Positions 25,655 through 33,961 of a stretch of DNA of 54,981 nucleotides are shown in pieces. Positions within the stretch are counted from its first letter, which is position 1. Every line of letters begins with the position of its first letter. This stretch comes from an uncultured Pseudophaeobacter sp. Lineage in GTDB: Bacteria; Pseudomonadota; Alphaproteobacteria; Rhodobacterales; Rhodobacteraceae. The translations under genes were made by a program, and so were the position numbers. Under the pieces are notes generated by a model. It was given only the letters and a program-made list of their open reading frames with translations. It searched no databases and was not told the DNA's origin. Where the stretch lies: the NCBI GenBank assembly GCA_905479575.1, contig CAJQNB010000021.1, positions 1 to 54,981 of the forward strand, written 5' to 3'.

Positions 25655-25819
25655 ATGGAAACTGGCAAACGATCACTTGTGAAGGCGTTGATCAATAGCG
25701 CACTGGGGTTTGGCAGTTATCTGATCTACGAGCGGGTTTGGACCCGGATCAACTGGGGACGTCACAGCGCGGTTGCTCGTCCGGTAGTAGGTCCGGGTGG
25801 AGCGCGCGCCAATGTCTGA
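25655..25819 (+). CDS. 54-residue membrane protein, DUF2061-like, coupled to the desaturase
   Basis: Starts at ATG 25655 with a strong ribosome site AGGAGGAG 10 bases upstream. The sequence METGKRSLVKALINSALGFG continues to SYLIYERVWTRINWG, resembling the C-terminal part of DUF2061 proteins, with one short membrane segment. The stop at 25817-25819 lies inside the desaturase start region, so the two are co-translated. Function unknown; a helper of the desaturase is an inference from the overlap. Confidence 0.75.
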   Translation: METGKRSLVKALINSALGFGSYLIYERVWTRINWGRHSAVARPVVGPGGARANV

Positions 25820-26741
25820 TCCGCAACAAGAAATCGACTGTGGTATGATGATGCCGCGCGGTGTGGAGTGGGGTACTCTGGGGCTGATCCTGGCGTGTTA
25901 TGCTCTGTGGCTGTTGGTGTTGACCCTGCTGCCAGATCTGAGCCTCAGCCTGACGGTGCTGTGTCTTGGCATATTGGCAGCGCTGCATTCGTCGCTGACC
26001 CATGAAGCGCTGCATGGGCATCCGTTTCGCAATCGGCTGCTGAACGAGGCGCTGCTGTTTTTGCCGCTGACCCTGTTCATTCCCTATGGCAGGTTCCGCG
26101 ACACCCATCTGGCGCATCACCGCGACGAGCGGCTAACAGACCCCTATGATGACCCCGAAAGCAACTTTCAGGATCCCGAAATCTGGGCGCAGATGCCTGG
26201 CTGGCGGCGGGGAGTTTTGCGGCTCAACAACACCCTGTTGGGGCGGGTGCTGCTGGGGCCGCTTTTGGGGCAGATCTGTTTTATCGCAGAAGACTGGCGG
26301 CTGGCGCGGGCAGGGGAGGCAGGCGTGATGCGCGATTGGGCGCTGCATGGGCTGGGCCTGGCGCTGGTGGTCTGGATCACCCTGGCAACGGCAACACCCA
26401 TTTGGGCGCTCTGTCTGGGGGCCTATATCGGGTTGGGGCTGGTGAAAATCCGCACCTTTCTGGAGCATCGCGCCCATCAGGATTGCCACGGTCGCACCGT
26501 GGTGATTGAGGATCGCGGTCCGCTGGCCTGGCTGTTTTTGCACAACAATCTGCACGTGGTGCATCACCTGCATCCGGGCGTTCCCTGGCATGCGCTGCCA
26601 CGGCTGTACCGCAAAAACCGCGACAGCTATCTGCAGTCAAACCAGGGCTATCACTACCACAGCTATGGCGAGGTCTTTGCCCGGTATCTGCTACGCAGCA
26701 AAGACCCGGTGCCACATCCGCTCTGGTCTTCCAAAGACTAG
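25812..26741 (+). CDS. Fatty acid desaturase family protein
   Basis: 309 residues, start ATG 25812 with GGTGGAG upstream. The three histidine boxes of membrane di-iron desaturases are present: HEALHGH, HLAHH and HNNLHVVHH. Hydrophobic segments (LGLILACYALWLLVLTLLPD and others) flank them. It is shorter than acyl-CoA desaturases and nearer to carotenoid or short fatty-acid hydroxylase/desaturase members, so the substrate is open. It is an inner-membrane enzyme needing electrons from a ferredoxin or cytochrome. It overlaps the 54-residue gene upstream by 8 bases. Confidence 0.88.
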   Translation: MSDPQQEIDCGMMMPRGVEWGTLGLILACYALWLLVLTLLPDLSLSLTVLCLGILAALHSSLTHEALHGHPFRNRLLNEALLFLPLTLFIPYGRFRDTHLAHHRDERLTDPYDDPESNFQDPEIWAQMPGWRRGVLRLNNTLLGRVLLGPLLGQICFIAEDWRLARAGEAGVMRDWALHGLGLALVVWITLATATPIWALCLGAYIGLGLVKIRTFLEHRAHQDCHGRTVVIEDRGPLAWLFLHNNLHVVHHLHPGVPWHALPRLYRKNRDSYLQSNQGYHYHSYGEVFARYLLRSKDPVPHPLWSSKD

Positions 26742-26759
26742 CTCTGCATAAGAGCGGTT

Positions 26760-27662
26760 ATGTTGACCTGGATACCCGTCACAATTGCCGCCGCCACCTT
26801 TCAGACCTTCCGCTTTATGCTGCAGAAGGTGCTGAGCGCGGTCACCCTGTCCCCCGGCGGCGCAACCTTTGCCCGCTTTGCCTATTCCGCGCCTTTTATC
26901 CTGAGCGGCCTGGCAATTTATCTTTATGCCAGCGGCCAGAGCCTGCCGCACCTAAGTGGGCAATTCTGGGGGTTTGCCCTGATCGGCAGCGTGTCGCAAA
27001 TTCTGGCAACGATCTGCGTGGTTTCCCTGTTCAAACAGCGCAATTTTGCCGTTGGCATCACCTTCAAAAAGACCGAAGTCATCCAGACCGCGATTGTCGG
27101 GTTGGTTGTACTGGGGGATGCGATCAGTGCCTGGGGCTGGGTTGCCATCCTGTTGGGGCTGAGCGCAGTTCTGGTGCTGTCCAAGCCACCAGATGCCACC
27201 GGAGCCTGGTGGAGCCACCTCACCAACACGGCCTCAAAACTGGGGCTTGGGGCCGGGGTTCTGTTTGCCTTTTCGGCGGTTAGCTATCGCGGGGCCTCGT
27301 TGCAGCTGGGGGATCTGGCGCCGGTGTTCCGGGCGGCTGTGACCCTGGCTTCGGTGGTCAGCTTGCAGACCTTGCTGATGGTGATCTGGCTGGCCTGGCG
27401 CGAAAAGGGCGAGATCACCCGCGTCTGGCAGGCGCGGCGGGTGGCGATCTGGGTGGGTCTGACCAGCCTGGGGGGATCGTTCTGCTGGTTCTGGGCCTTT
27501 ACCCTGCAGAATGCCGCCTATGTAAAAGCGCTGGGGCAGGTGGAGCTTCTGTTGTCCATCCTGGCCTCGCTGTTGTTCTTCAAAGAAAAGATCAGCCGCC
27601 GCGAAGTGGTTGGTATGGGCCTGCTGGTGTTGTCAATTCTGGCGCTGGGATTGGCGCTTTAG
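26760..27662 (+). CDS. EamA/DMT-family transporter
   Basis: 300 residues with ten predicted membrane segments and the internal duplication of the drug/metabolite transporter family: first repeat near LLGLSAVLVLSKP, second near FFKEKISRREVVGMGLLVLS. It starts 18 bases after the desaturase stop, so it probably shares that transcript. The substrate is unknown; family members export amino acids, purines or other metabolites. Confidence 0.88.
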   Translation: MLTWIPVTIAAATFQTFRFMLQKVLSAVTLSPGGATFARFAYSAPFILSGLAIYLYASGQSLPHLSGQFWGFALIGSVSQILATICVVSLFKQRNFAVGITFKKTEVIQTAIVGLVVLGDAISAWGWVAILLGLSAVLVLSKPPDATGAWWSHLTNTASKLGLGAGVLFAFSAVSYRGASLQLGDLAPVFRAAVTLASVVSLQTLLMVIWLAWREKGEITRVWQARRVAIWVGLTSLGGSFCWFWAFTLQNAAYVKALGQVELLLSILASLLFFKEKISRREVVGMGLLVLSILALGLAL

Positions 27663-27666
27663 ACTG

Positions 27667-27687
27667 CAGGCCCTCTGGGCCTGTCTT
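27667..27687. terminator. Short hairpin between convergent EamA and Nudix genes
   Basis: CAGGCCC-TCT-GGGCCTG (27667-27683) followed by TCTT. A compact GC-rich stem right after the EamA stop and overlapping the Nudix stop; likely a shared terminator with a weak T-tail. Confidence 0.5.
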
Positions 27688-28417
27688 AACCCTCGCTGGG
27701 CATCGGCTGTCCCTTGAGGCGCAAAAACAGGCTCTCTTCGTCGTTGTTGCAGAAATAGGGCACGCTTGTTGGTGGGGTGCGATCCTTCAGGCGTCCGGTG
27801 ACTTCGGCCAGAACCACCTCGGTGATAAAGGGCAAATCAAAGCTGCGCACCTTGCTCAGCGGGATCCATTGCAGGTGCGACAGCTCGTCCGAGGCGCGGG
27901 AAAAATCATCCAGATCACCGCTGATTTCGTCGGCATCAATCAAAAAGAACCGCGCATCAAAACGCCGGGGGCGACCGGGAGGCGTCAGGGCGCGAAAGAC
28001 AAACTGCAGGGCGCGCGCCGAGGGCAGATGGCCGGTGGCGGCAAAGTCCTGCCAATCCTCGGCAACATCGTCCGGCCAGTCGCCGGGATGCCCCAGGACC
28101 AGCCCGGTTTCTTCCCAAAGCTCACGAATGGCAGCAATGGCCAGGGTGTGATCCAGCCCGCCGCTGGCCTGTTCCGCCAGACGCAGGCGGCAGACTTCGG
28201 GCAGGGGCTGGGCCAGGGGCACAGTGGCATCAGCCAGATCAACAGCGCCGCCGGGAAAGACAAATTTGTTGGGCATAAAGGCGGCCTTGGCACCGCGCTG
28301 TCCCATCAAGACCTTTGGATTGTCCCCCATCCGGTCCCGCAGGGCAATAATTGTTGCCGCATTGCGGATCGCGCTGCGGTCCTCGGATGTCACGCCCTGA
28401 ATTGCTGTATCGCTCAT
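27686..28417 (-). CDS. Nudix hydrolase
   Basis: 243 residues from ATG 28417, with GGGAGAGG upstream. The Nudix box is AAIRELWEETGLVLG (REx2EExGx), preceded by FPGGAVDLAD. RALTPPGRPRRFDARFFL is typical of the NUDT7/CoA-type or MutT-like long Nudix proteins of alphaproteobacteria. It hydrolyses a nucleoside diphosphate linked to another group; the substrate is not evident. It lies 24 bases from the convergent EamA gene, and DUF983 is upstream on the same strand. Confidence 0.9.
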   Translation of the reverse strand: MSDTAIQGVTSEDRSAIRNAATIIALRDRMGDNPKVLMGQRGAKAAFMPNKFVFPGGAVDLADATVPLAQPLPEVCRLRLAEQASGGLDHTLAIAAIRELWEETGLVLGHPGDWPDDVAEDWQDFAATGHLPSARALQFVFRALTPPGRPRRFDARFFLIDADEISGDLDDFSRASDELSHLQWIPLSKVRSFDLPFITEVVLAEVTGRLKDRTPPTSVPYFCNNDEESLFLRLKGQPMPSEG

Positions 28418-28474
28418 AGACTGGCCTCTCCCGTGTGTTGTTATTGGGGCCGCGTGTGTTGCAAATGCGGGATG

Positions 28475-28897
28475 TCAGTTTTTTGTATCAAAGCCATACA
28501 TCCGGCGGGCCCATTGATAGGCGACCACAACCCCTTTTAGTCTTGGCAAAAGATAGAGAGAAGAGACAATACAGCCAATCGAGAAAACAGAAAACGTTAC
28601 GAGAGGTTCTGGCCGCCAGGTGAAATAGACCACATGCAGGAGCGGGGCCATCAGGTGGCCAACCAGCAGGATTGTCAGATAGGCAGGCCCATCATCGGCC
28701 CGCGCCTGGGTAAAGTCGAGGTCGCATTGCGAGCACCTGTCGTTGAGTTTAAGGTAGGAATGCAGCACTGCCCCCTTGCCGCAGCAGGGGCATTTGCGCC
28801 GCCAGCCTTTGGCAAGCGCAGGCCAGGTGGGACGCTCTGCGCGGGACTCACTCGCGAGGGTGCCTGAAAGTGCATCGGAGGCCGGGGACTGGGTCAT
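28475..28897 (-). CDS. DUF983 membrane protein with zinc ribbon
   Basis: 140 residues from ATG 28897, with AGGA upstream. Two CxxC pairs (CPCCGKG and CSQCDLDF) form a zinc-ribbon-like head, then DGPAYLTILLVGHLMAPLLH and a second hydrophobic stretch (VTFSVFSIGCIVSSLYLLPR) span the membrane. This is the DUF983 layout. Function unknown. It is followed after 57 bases by the Nudix gene on the same strand. Confidence 0.88.
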   Translation of the reverse strand: MTQSPASDALSGTLASESRAERPTWPALAKGWRRKCPCCGKGAVLHSYLKLNDRCSQCDLDFTQARADDGPAYLTILLVGHLMAPLLHVVYFTWRPEPLVTFSVFSIGCIVSSLYLLPRLKGVVVAYQWARRMYGFDTKN

Positions 28898-28975
28898 GGG
28901 AAATCCTATGGTTTTGCCGCAATGATCTTCGGTCTTGGGCGTAAAGAAAAGCCAAAGGAAAACTCTGCGGCCCGA

Positions 28976-29003
28976 TGCCGCAATGTTGCGGCACCATTTT
29001 TTT
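28976..29003 (+). promoter_or_regulatory. Palindrome with T-run upstream of the EF-hand gene
   Basis: TGCCGCAA-TG-TTGCGGCA (28976-28993) is a perfect 8-base stem followed by CCA and seven T (28997-29003). It resembles a terminator, but no + strand gene ends near it; it lies about 90 bases before the EF-hand ATG and could act as an attenuator or an operator. Confidence 0.4.
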
Positions 29004-29095
29004 GCGACAGGCAGCGACGGAAACGCCGTATCGTGTCGTTTACTCTGTGTATCCGGCAGCAAAAAGCTGCTTTAGGAACGCATAGGAGAGCAGAC

Positions 29096-29590
29096 ATGAC
29101 ACAGACCAAAATCCTCGCCGTGATCCTTGCAACCGCGGGCGCAGTGGCAGCAACCACAGCTACGGCCCAGTCGGGTGGCGGTGCTATGCGGCCAATGATG
29201 TCGTTCGAAGCGCTTGATACTGATGGTAATGGTGAAATCACCAAGGCCGAGATGCAGGCCCACAAGGCCACCCGGTTCGGCGCCTCTGACAGCAATGGAG
29301 ATGGCAAACTTTCAACGGAAGAGCTGCTCGTCAGGGCGCAAAAACGCGCCGCCAAACGGGTTGAACGCATGATCAACCATCTTGATAAGGATGGCGACGG
29401 CATGCTGAGCCAGGACGAAATGGCCAATCGCGGCGGTCGCCACGGGGATATGTTCAAACGCGCCGACAGCGATGGCAATGGCACGATCTCCAAAGAAGAG
29501 TTCGAACAGGCCAGACAGCATCGCCGAGGCAAACACCGTGGTGGCCCAGACGGTGCATGTGACCGTGGCGGCAAAATGGAGCAAAACTGA
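29096..29590 (+). CDS. Secreted four-EF-hand calcium-binding protein
   Basis: 164 residues from ATG 29096 with AGGAGAG five bases upstream. After a signal peptide (QTKILAVILATAGAVAATTA) come four canonical EF loops: DTDGNGEITKAE, DSNGDGKLSTEE, DKDGDGMLSQDE and DSDGNGTISKEE. Each has the D-x-D/N-x-D/N-G pattern and the closing Glu, so all four should bind calcium. The C-terminus is His/Arg/Gly-rich. It is exported, probably periplasmic, and lies just ahead of a sigma factor operon on the same strand. It may be part of the same stress response. Confidence 0.88.
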   Translation: MTQTKILAVILATAGAVAATTATAQSGGGAMRPMMSFEALDTDGNGEITKAEMQAHKATRFGASDSNGDGKLSTEELLVRAQKRAAKRVERMINHLDKDGDGMLSQDEMANRGGRHGDMFKRADSDGNGTISKEEFEQARQHRRGKHRGGPDGACDRGGKMEQN

Positions 29591-29663
29591 TTAACCCCCT
29601 GTGTTACCCTTTGACCAAATATTGCCAGCGCAGCCCCTGTCCCAGGGGCTGCCAGCGCGGGAT

Positions 29664-30317
29664 ATGTGTTCGGTGACTGGGGCCTCTGCAGAGGGCAACC
29701 CGAACAGGCCGAATAACGGGCCAAGCAACGGATCAAGCAACGGGCCAAGCAACGGATCAAGCGATGATGCGCTGCTGGTGCTCTACGCCAATGGCGACCC
29801 CTCTGCCGCTGCTGAATTGATGCAGCGCTTGGCGCCGCGCGCTCTGGGCGTTGCGATCCGTGTTCTTGGCAACAGAGCCGAGGCCGAAGACGTCACCCAA
29901 GAGGCAATGATGCGCCTGTGGCGCATGGCGCCGGATTGGCAGCCGGGTAAGGCAAAGGTCTCGACCTGGCTGTACCGTGTGGTGATGAACCTTTGTATCG
30001 ACGTGAAACGGCGCAAACGGGGCAGAGATGTGGATCTGGATGCGATACCAGAACCACCGGATCCGGGGTCCTCTGTCACCGATCGGATGCAGGATCTGGC
30101 GCGGCAGGATGCCCTGCAACAGGCCTTGATGCAGCTGCCAGAGCGGCAGCGCCAGGCCGTGGTCTTGCGCCACTTGGAAGAACTGACAAACCCGGAGATT
30201 TCCGGGATCATGGAGATTAGCGTTGAGGCCGTCGAAAGCCTGACCGCGCGCGGCAAACGGGCGCTGGCCAAATGCCTGGCCAACCGTCGAGAAGAACTGG
30301 GGTATAGCGATGACTGA
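29664..30317 (+). CDS. ECF-type sigma factor
   Basis: About 217 residues from ATG 29664; GTG 29601 is an alternative and neither start has a clean ribosome site. Region 2 is seen as AEDVTQEAMMRLWR and STWLYRVVMNLCIDVKRR, region 4 as LPERQRQAVVLRHLEELTNP and SVEAVESLTARGKRALAK. The region-4 sequence and the following two genes match the layout of metal- or envelope-stress sigma operons. The N-terminus carries an Asn-Gly-Ser-Pro repeat. The gene overlaps the next one by 8 bases. Confidence 0.88.
   Translation: MCSVTGASAEGNPNRPNNGPSNGSSNGPSNGSSDDALLVLYANGDPSAAAELMQRLAPRALGVAIRVLGNRAEAEDVTQEAMMRLWRMAPDWQPGKAKVSTWLYRVVMNLCIDVKRRKRGRDVDLDAIPEPPDPGSSVTDRMQDLARQDALQQALMQLPERQRQAVVLRHLEELTNPEISGIMEISVEAVESLTARGKRALAKCLANRREELGYSDD
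29715..29762 (+). repeat. 24-base tandem duplication in the sigma factor N-terminus
   Basis: AACGGGCCAAGC and AACGGATCAAGC alternate twice, giving two identical 24-base units. They encode NGPSNGSS twice. The repeats lie before region 2 in a probably disordered leader. Confidence 0.85.
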
Positions 30318-30726
30318 CACAGACAAGTCTTTGAGCGATATGGACCACCTGGAGGATCTTTTTGCCGCTGCCCGCAGTGAACCCGCCCAGCTGCCACAGG
30401 CGTTGCAAGCCGCGATGCTGGCAGATGCGCAGCACGTGCAACAAGACAGGGTCGATGCCAGGGTGCCTGGTGGCTGCGAACCGGGGCTTAACCCGCAGAG
30501 CCTGTCCACGCGGCTCTGGCAGCAATTTATTTCTGCAGTTGGTGGCTGGCCTGCCTTGGGGGGCCTGGCGGTCGCCAGTCTGTCCGGGCTCTGGATTGGC
30601 CTGGCTCCGCCCTCTTTCCTCCCCGACCCGGTGGAGAGCTTTGCCTCATATTCCAGCGGATCGCTGCTGGGGTCCGACCTAGACTATGATGTGAGCTTTT
30701 TGATGAGCGATGAGGTGTTCGAATGA
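30310..30726 (+). CDS. Putative anti-sigma factor, single membrane span
   Basis: 138 residues; ATG 30310 overlaps the sigma gene stop. The N-terminal 70 residues are acidic and soluble (SDMDHLEDLFAAARSEPAQL), followed by one membrane-like stretch (GGLAVASLSGLWIGLAP) and a short periplasmic tail. Size, topology and position match anti-sigma factors of ECF operons, but there is no recognised domain. The stop overlaps the next start as ATGA. Confidence 0.72.
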   Translation: MTDTDKSLSDMDHLEDLFAAARSEPAQLPQALQAAMLADAQHVQQDRVDARVPGGCEPGLNPQSLSTRLWQQFISAVGGWPALGGLAVASLSGLWIGLAPPSFLPDPVESFASYSSGSLLGSDLDYDVSFLMSDEVFE

Positions 30727-31220
30727 GCAATGACCAAAACTCCCGCCAGCGGAGCGGCATGCGCCCTTGGCTAAAGGTCGTTCTGGCCCTGTCGCTTGCT
30801 CTGAACCTTGCGGTGATCGGCATCGCTGCTGGGACCGCCTGGCGGTTCCACGGCAAAGAGGATCATCACAGGGGAAAGCCTCCGATGCTGAGCCGGTTCA
30901 TTTTTAAGGATATGGGGCGCCAAGAGCTCCGCCGTCTGGTCAAAGACCACGGCGGTGAAACCGGAGGCCTGCACAACCGCCGCCACAATGAAATGGAGCA
31001 GATGATTGCACAGATGCGAGCGGATGAGCTGGACACCGCAGCAGTCCGTGCCATTGTTGACGCCCATCTTGTTGAGACCCACAGCTTTATGCGCGGTGTC
31101 GCAGATGCCTGGGAACGGCGTCTTGAAGGGTTGCCTCTGAAAGAGCGGCGCGGGCTGGCGGACCGAATGCAACAGCAATTGGACAATCGTCCCCGCCATC
31201 CCAAAGGCCCCGATCACTAA
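30723..31220 (+). CDS. Periplasmic heavy-metal sensor-like protein (CnrX/Spy fold)
   Basis: 165 residues. An N-terminal membrane anchor (LKVVLALSLALNLAVIGIAA) is followed by a helical, His- and Met-containing domain (DMGRQELRRLVKDHG, HNEMEQMIAQMRADEL, IVDAHLVETHSFMRGVADAW), the layout of periplasmic metal sensors that keep an anti-sigma protein in check. It is the third member of the overlapping set sigma, anti-sigma, sensor. Metal specificity is not evident. A terminator follows 45 bases on. Confidence 0.78.
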   Translation: MSNDQNSRQRSGMRPWLKVVLALSLALNLAVIGIAAGTAWRFHGKEDHHRGKPPMLSRFIFKDMGRQELRRLVKDHGGETGGLHNRRHNEMEQMIAQMRADELDTAAVRAIVDAHLVETHSFMRGVADAWERRLEGLPLKERRGLADRMQQQLDNRPRHPKGPDH

Positions 31221-31264
31221 ATCGGCATTCTCCGGTTGGCCTGACGCAATCCGCAAGGAAAAAA

Positions 31265-31293
31265 GCGCCCCCAACCGGGGCGCCCTTTCTTTT
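31265..31293 (+). terminator. Terminator of the sigma factor operon
   Basis: GCGCCCC (31265-31271), loop CAACC, GGGGCGC (31277-31283), then CCTTTCTTTT. Intrinsic terminator at the end of the EF-hand/sigma/anti-sigma/sensor set. Confidence 0.82.
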
Positions 31294-31322
31294 GAGCCGG
31301 TGTTTGATTTAGGGTCCTGACC

Positions 31323-32777
31323 CTAGGCGGCAGCGGTTGAGTTTTTGCCCAGCGTCACCTGGTTGCGGCCGGAATTTTTGGCATCATACAGCGCCCGATC
31401 CGCCAACGAAATCAGCTCGGTCACATTGCTTGCGCCCCTGTCCTGGCCGCGTTTGTCAGCGGCATCAGCCCAGTCGCTGCGGTCTTCTTTGCGGCTCAGA
31501 TCGTGGCCAACCACAGCGCCAATGCTTATGGTCACCTGGATTGGCTCGGAGCTGCCAGGTACATAAAAGGGCTTGCTGTTGATGGCGTTGCACAGCTCCA
31601 CGGCGGCGATGCCGGCGCTGATTTCATCGGCGCCGGGCAGCACGATCATGAATTCTTCGCCGCCCACCCGCGCCACCAGATCGACGGGCCGCATCTGGGC
31701 TTGCAGCCGCCGGGCGGCCTCGACCAGCACCGCATCCCCGGCGGGGTGGCCATATTGGTCGTTGATCTGCTTGAAGTGATCCAGATCGGCCAGCATCAGG
31801 GCAAAGCTGTCGTTGCTTTCGGCGGCGCGTTTGGCGGTGCGATCCAAAAAGGGCTTGGCGTAGCGACGATTGTACAGCCCGGTCATCGGATCCTCTACCG
31901 CGGCGCGCAGCCCATTGCGGACGCTGTCGCGCAGCCGGTCATTGCGGGATTTGTATTGGAGTTGTGTGGTCAGGCGCAGGGCCAGCTCATCCACGTCAAA
32001 CCCAGCCTGCAAGACATCATGGGCGCCGCGATCCAACGCTTCGGCGGCGATCATTGGATCCGCTGGGTTTGGCACTGCAATCACCACCGACTGCCGGGTG
32101 GCGGCACGGGCGCGCAGATCCGCCAACAGCCGCAGGCCGGGGCCGGCGGAAATCTCGTTCAGCTCGATGATAAACACATCTGCCACCGGCGCGCTCATCA
32201 TCAGTTTGATGTCGTCCAGATCATGGTAGCGCAGCGCGTAGGGGACATGATCACCCAGCCGTTTGGCCCAGGCCTGAGCGGTCTTGCTATCCTGGGCAAT
32301 CAGGGCAACGCTGGCGCTGCTGCATTCTTCATGGCCGGCACGGTCGGAAAGCGGCAGCACAAACCCATGGGAGGCGTCTCGCTGCATATGCAATTCTTCG
32401 TTTGCGCTGCGGGCGCGCAGCAGGCTGCGAATACGGGCCTGCAGAATGACATCATCCACGGGCTGCGGCAGCACATCATCAATCCCGGCCGAAAGTGCAT
32501 GCAGTCGGCGTTCCGGGGCATTGGACTGGGTGATGGCGATAACCGGAATATCCGCGAGCATCTCGTCCTGACGCAGGGCGGTCTTCACATCCGCAGCAGT
32601 GCCATCCGGCAGGCTCATGGCGCTAAGCACCAGATCCGGGCGGCAATAGCGCGCTGCCTCCAGCACATCGGCGACACAATCGGCCTGTTCCACACCATAG
32701 CAGGCCTCCGCAAGCTGAACCTTCAGCATGATGCGGTTGGTAGAAATACCATCTATGACGAGGATTGTTCCTTGCAC
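31323..32777 (-). CDS. PleD-like diguanylate cyclase with degenerate receivers
   Basis: 484 residues from GTG 32777. Architecture: receiver (1-125), second receiver-like domain (about 150-280), GGDEF domain (about 305-480). The cyclase site is GGEEF with an RxxD inhibitory site five residues upstream (RPVD), so c-di-GMP synthesis and feedback inhibition should work. In the first receiver the phosphoacceptor segment reads PDLVLSAMSLPDG, where Ala stands in place of the Asp, and the conserved Lys is Gln (LPQP). The second receiver also lacks the Asp, as in PleD. Activation by phosphorylation is therefore unlikely. It is divergent from DUF3572. Confidence 0.88.
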   Translation of the reverse strand: MQGTILVIDGISTNRIMLKVQLAEACYGVEQADCVADVLEAARYCRPDLVLSAMSLPDGTAADVKTALRQDEMLADIPVIAITQSNAPERRLHALSAGIDDVLPQPVDDVILQARIRSLLRARSANEELHMQRDASHGFVLPLSDRAGHEECSSASVALIAQDSKTAQAWAKRLGDHVPYALRYHDLDDIKLMMSAPVADVFIIELNEISAGPGLRLLADLRARAATRQSVVIAVPNPADPMIAAEALDRGAHDVLQAGFDVDELALRLTTQLQYKSRNDRLRDSVRNGLRAAVEDPMTGLYNRRYAKPFLDRTAKRAAESNDSFALMLADLDHFKQINDQYGHPAGDAVLVEAARRLQAQMRPVDLVARVGGEEFMIVLPGADEISAGIAAVELCNAINSKPFYVPGSSEPIQVTISIGAVVGHDLSRKEDRSDWADAADKRGQDRGASNVTELISLADRALYDAKNSGRNQVTLGKNSTAAA

Positions 32778-32892
32778 GCGGATCGCCTTTCGAACCTTTT
32801 GATCGTTACACTGGAAGTTTCCGCCAGACTGGTTAATAAACTGTTTCGGGTTTTTACTAATTTGTCCGCAACATGTCAGGAATGAGGTCATC

Positions 32893-33177
32893 ATGCAGGT
32901 TTCCGCCGATCAGGCAGAGGTGATCGCGCTTAAGGCGCTCGCCTGGCTGATGACAAATGATGAGTTGTTACCAGTGTTTATGGGCGCCACTGGCGCAGCA
33001 GAGGCGGATCTGCGGGAAAATGCCGCTGATCCTGCGTTTTTGGGCTCGCTGCTCGATTTCTTAACGATGGACGATGCCTGGGTGGTCGAATTCTGCGATC
33101 AGGCAGGAATCGCCTATGAGCTGCCGATGCTGGCGCGGATGGCGCTGCCGGGCGGCGCACAGATACATTGGACCTGA
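32893..33177 (+). CDS. DUF3572 protein
   Basis: 94 residues from ATG 32893, with GAGG upstream. SADQAEVIALKALAWLMTND, LLDFLTMDDAWVVEFCDQAG and LPMLARMALPGG match DUF3572, small alpha-helical proteins of alphaproteobacteria that usually sit next to a PleD-like gene. No catalytic residues are evident. Its promoter lies in the 115-base gap shared with the PleD-like gene. Confidence 0.88.
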   Translation: MQVSADQAEVIALKALAWLMTNDELLPVFMGATGAAEADLRENAADPAFLGSLLDFLTMDDAWVVEFCDQAGIAYELPMLARMALPGGAQIHWT

Positions 33178-33271
33178 GGCCACAGGCCCGACCAGAAAAA
33201 ACTTGCGCCACCCAATTTTGCCGATACGGTCCGCGCCAGATGACCCTGATGACTAGGCGCAAGGAAAACCC

Positions 33272-33961
33272 ATGCCGGTAGATGCTTTTCTCTTCGACAA
33301 GGACGGAACCCTGTTTGATTTCTCCGCCACCTGGAATTCCTGGGCGGCGGATATGCTGGCGCAGCTGAGCCAGGGAGATCCGGCGCGGGCGGCGGAGATG
33401 GCCGATGCGGTAAGTTTTGACCTGGCGCAGCAGGCTTTTCGGGCGGACAGCCTGGTCATTGCCGGCACCAATGGTGAGGTGGCGGCTGTGCTGGCACCTT
33501 TTGTGACACAGATGCAAGAGGCCGAGCTGGAGCGGTTCCTGGCCCAGAGCGCAGCCACCGCCGCGCTGAGTGAGGCGGTGCCATTGGCGGCCTTTCTGGA
33601 TGGGCTGCTGGCCCGTGGCAAGGTGCTGGGGGTGATGACCAATGATGCAGAAGTTTCTGCCATCAGCCAGCTTGAACGCTCTGGCGTGCTGGATCGTTTT
33701 GCCTTTGTCGCCGGGTTTGACAGTGGCCATGGGGCCAAACCGGATGCGGATCCTCTGCTGGCCTTTTGTGCGGCAACGGGCGTCGCCCCAGAACAGACCG
33801 CCATGGTGGGGGACAGTCTGCATGATCTCATCGCCGGCAAGGCGGCCGGCATGACCCGGATCGGCGTGCTGACCGGTATGGCAGCGCATGGCGATCTTGC
33901 GCCTCATGCGGATGTGGTGCTGCCGCATATCGGTCATATCCCGGAATGGCTGGACCGCTAA
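33272..33961 (+). CDS. HAD-superfamily phosphatase, phosphoglycolate phosphatase-like
   Basis: 229 residues. Motif I is FDKDGTLFDF (nucleophile Asp and general acid Asp), motif II GVMTNDAE, motif III Lys in GAKPDADP and motif IV MVGDSLHDL. A helical cap lies at about 20-90. It resembles Gph-type phosphatases; the substrate is not certain. It is followed by a 309-base gap before the MttB-family gene, so it is probably the end of its transcript. Confidence 0.88.
   Translation: MPVDAFLFDKDGTLFDFSATWNSWAADMLAQLSQGDPARAAEMADAVSFDLAQQAFRADSLVIAGTNGEVAAVLAPFVTQMQEAELERFLAQSAATAALSEAVPLAAFLDGLLARGKVLGVMTNDAEVSAISQLERSGVLDRFAFVAGFDSGHGAKPDADPLLAFCAATGVAPEQTAMVGDSLHDLIAGKAAGMTRIGVLTGMAAHGDLAPHADVVLPHIGHIPEWLDR

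Noticed and set aside
31503..32885. A 460-codon open frame on the + strand opposite the PleD-like gene
   Set aside because: It is a shadow of the cyclase; no motif, no ribosome site, and composition typical of antisense frames.
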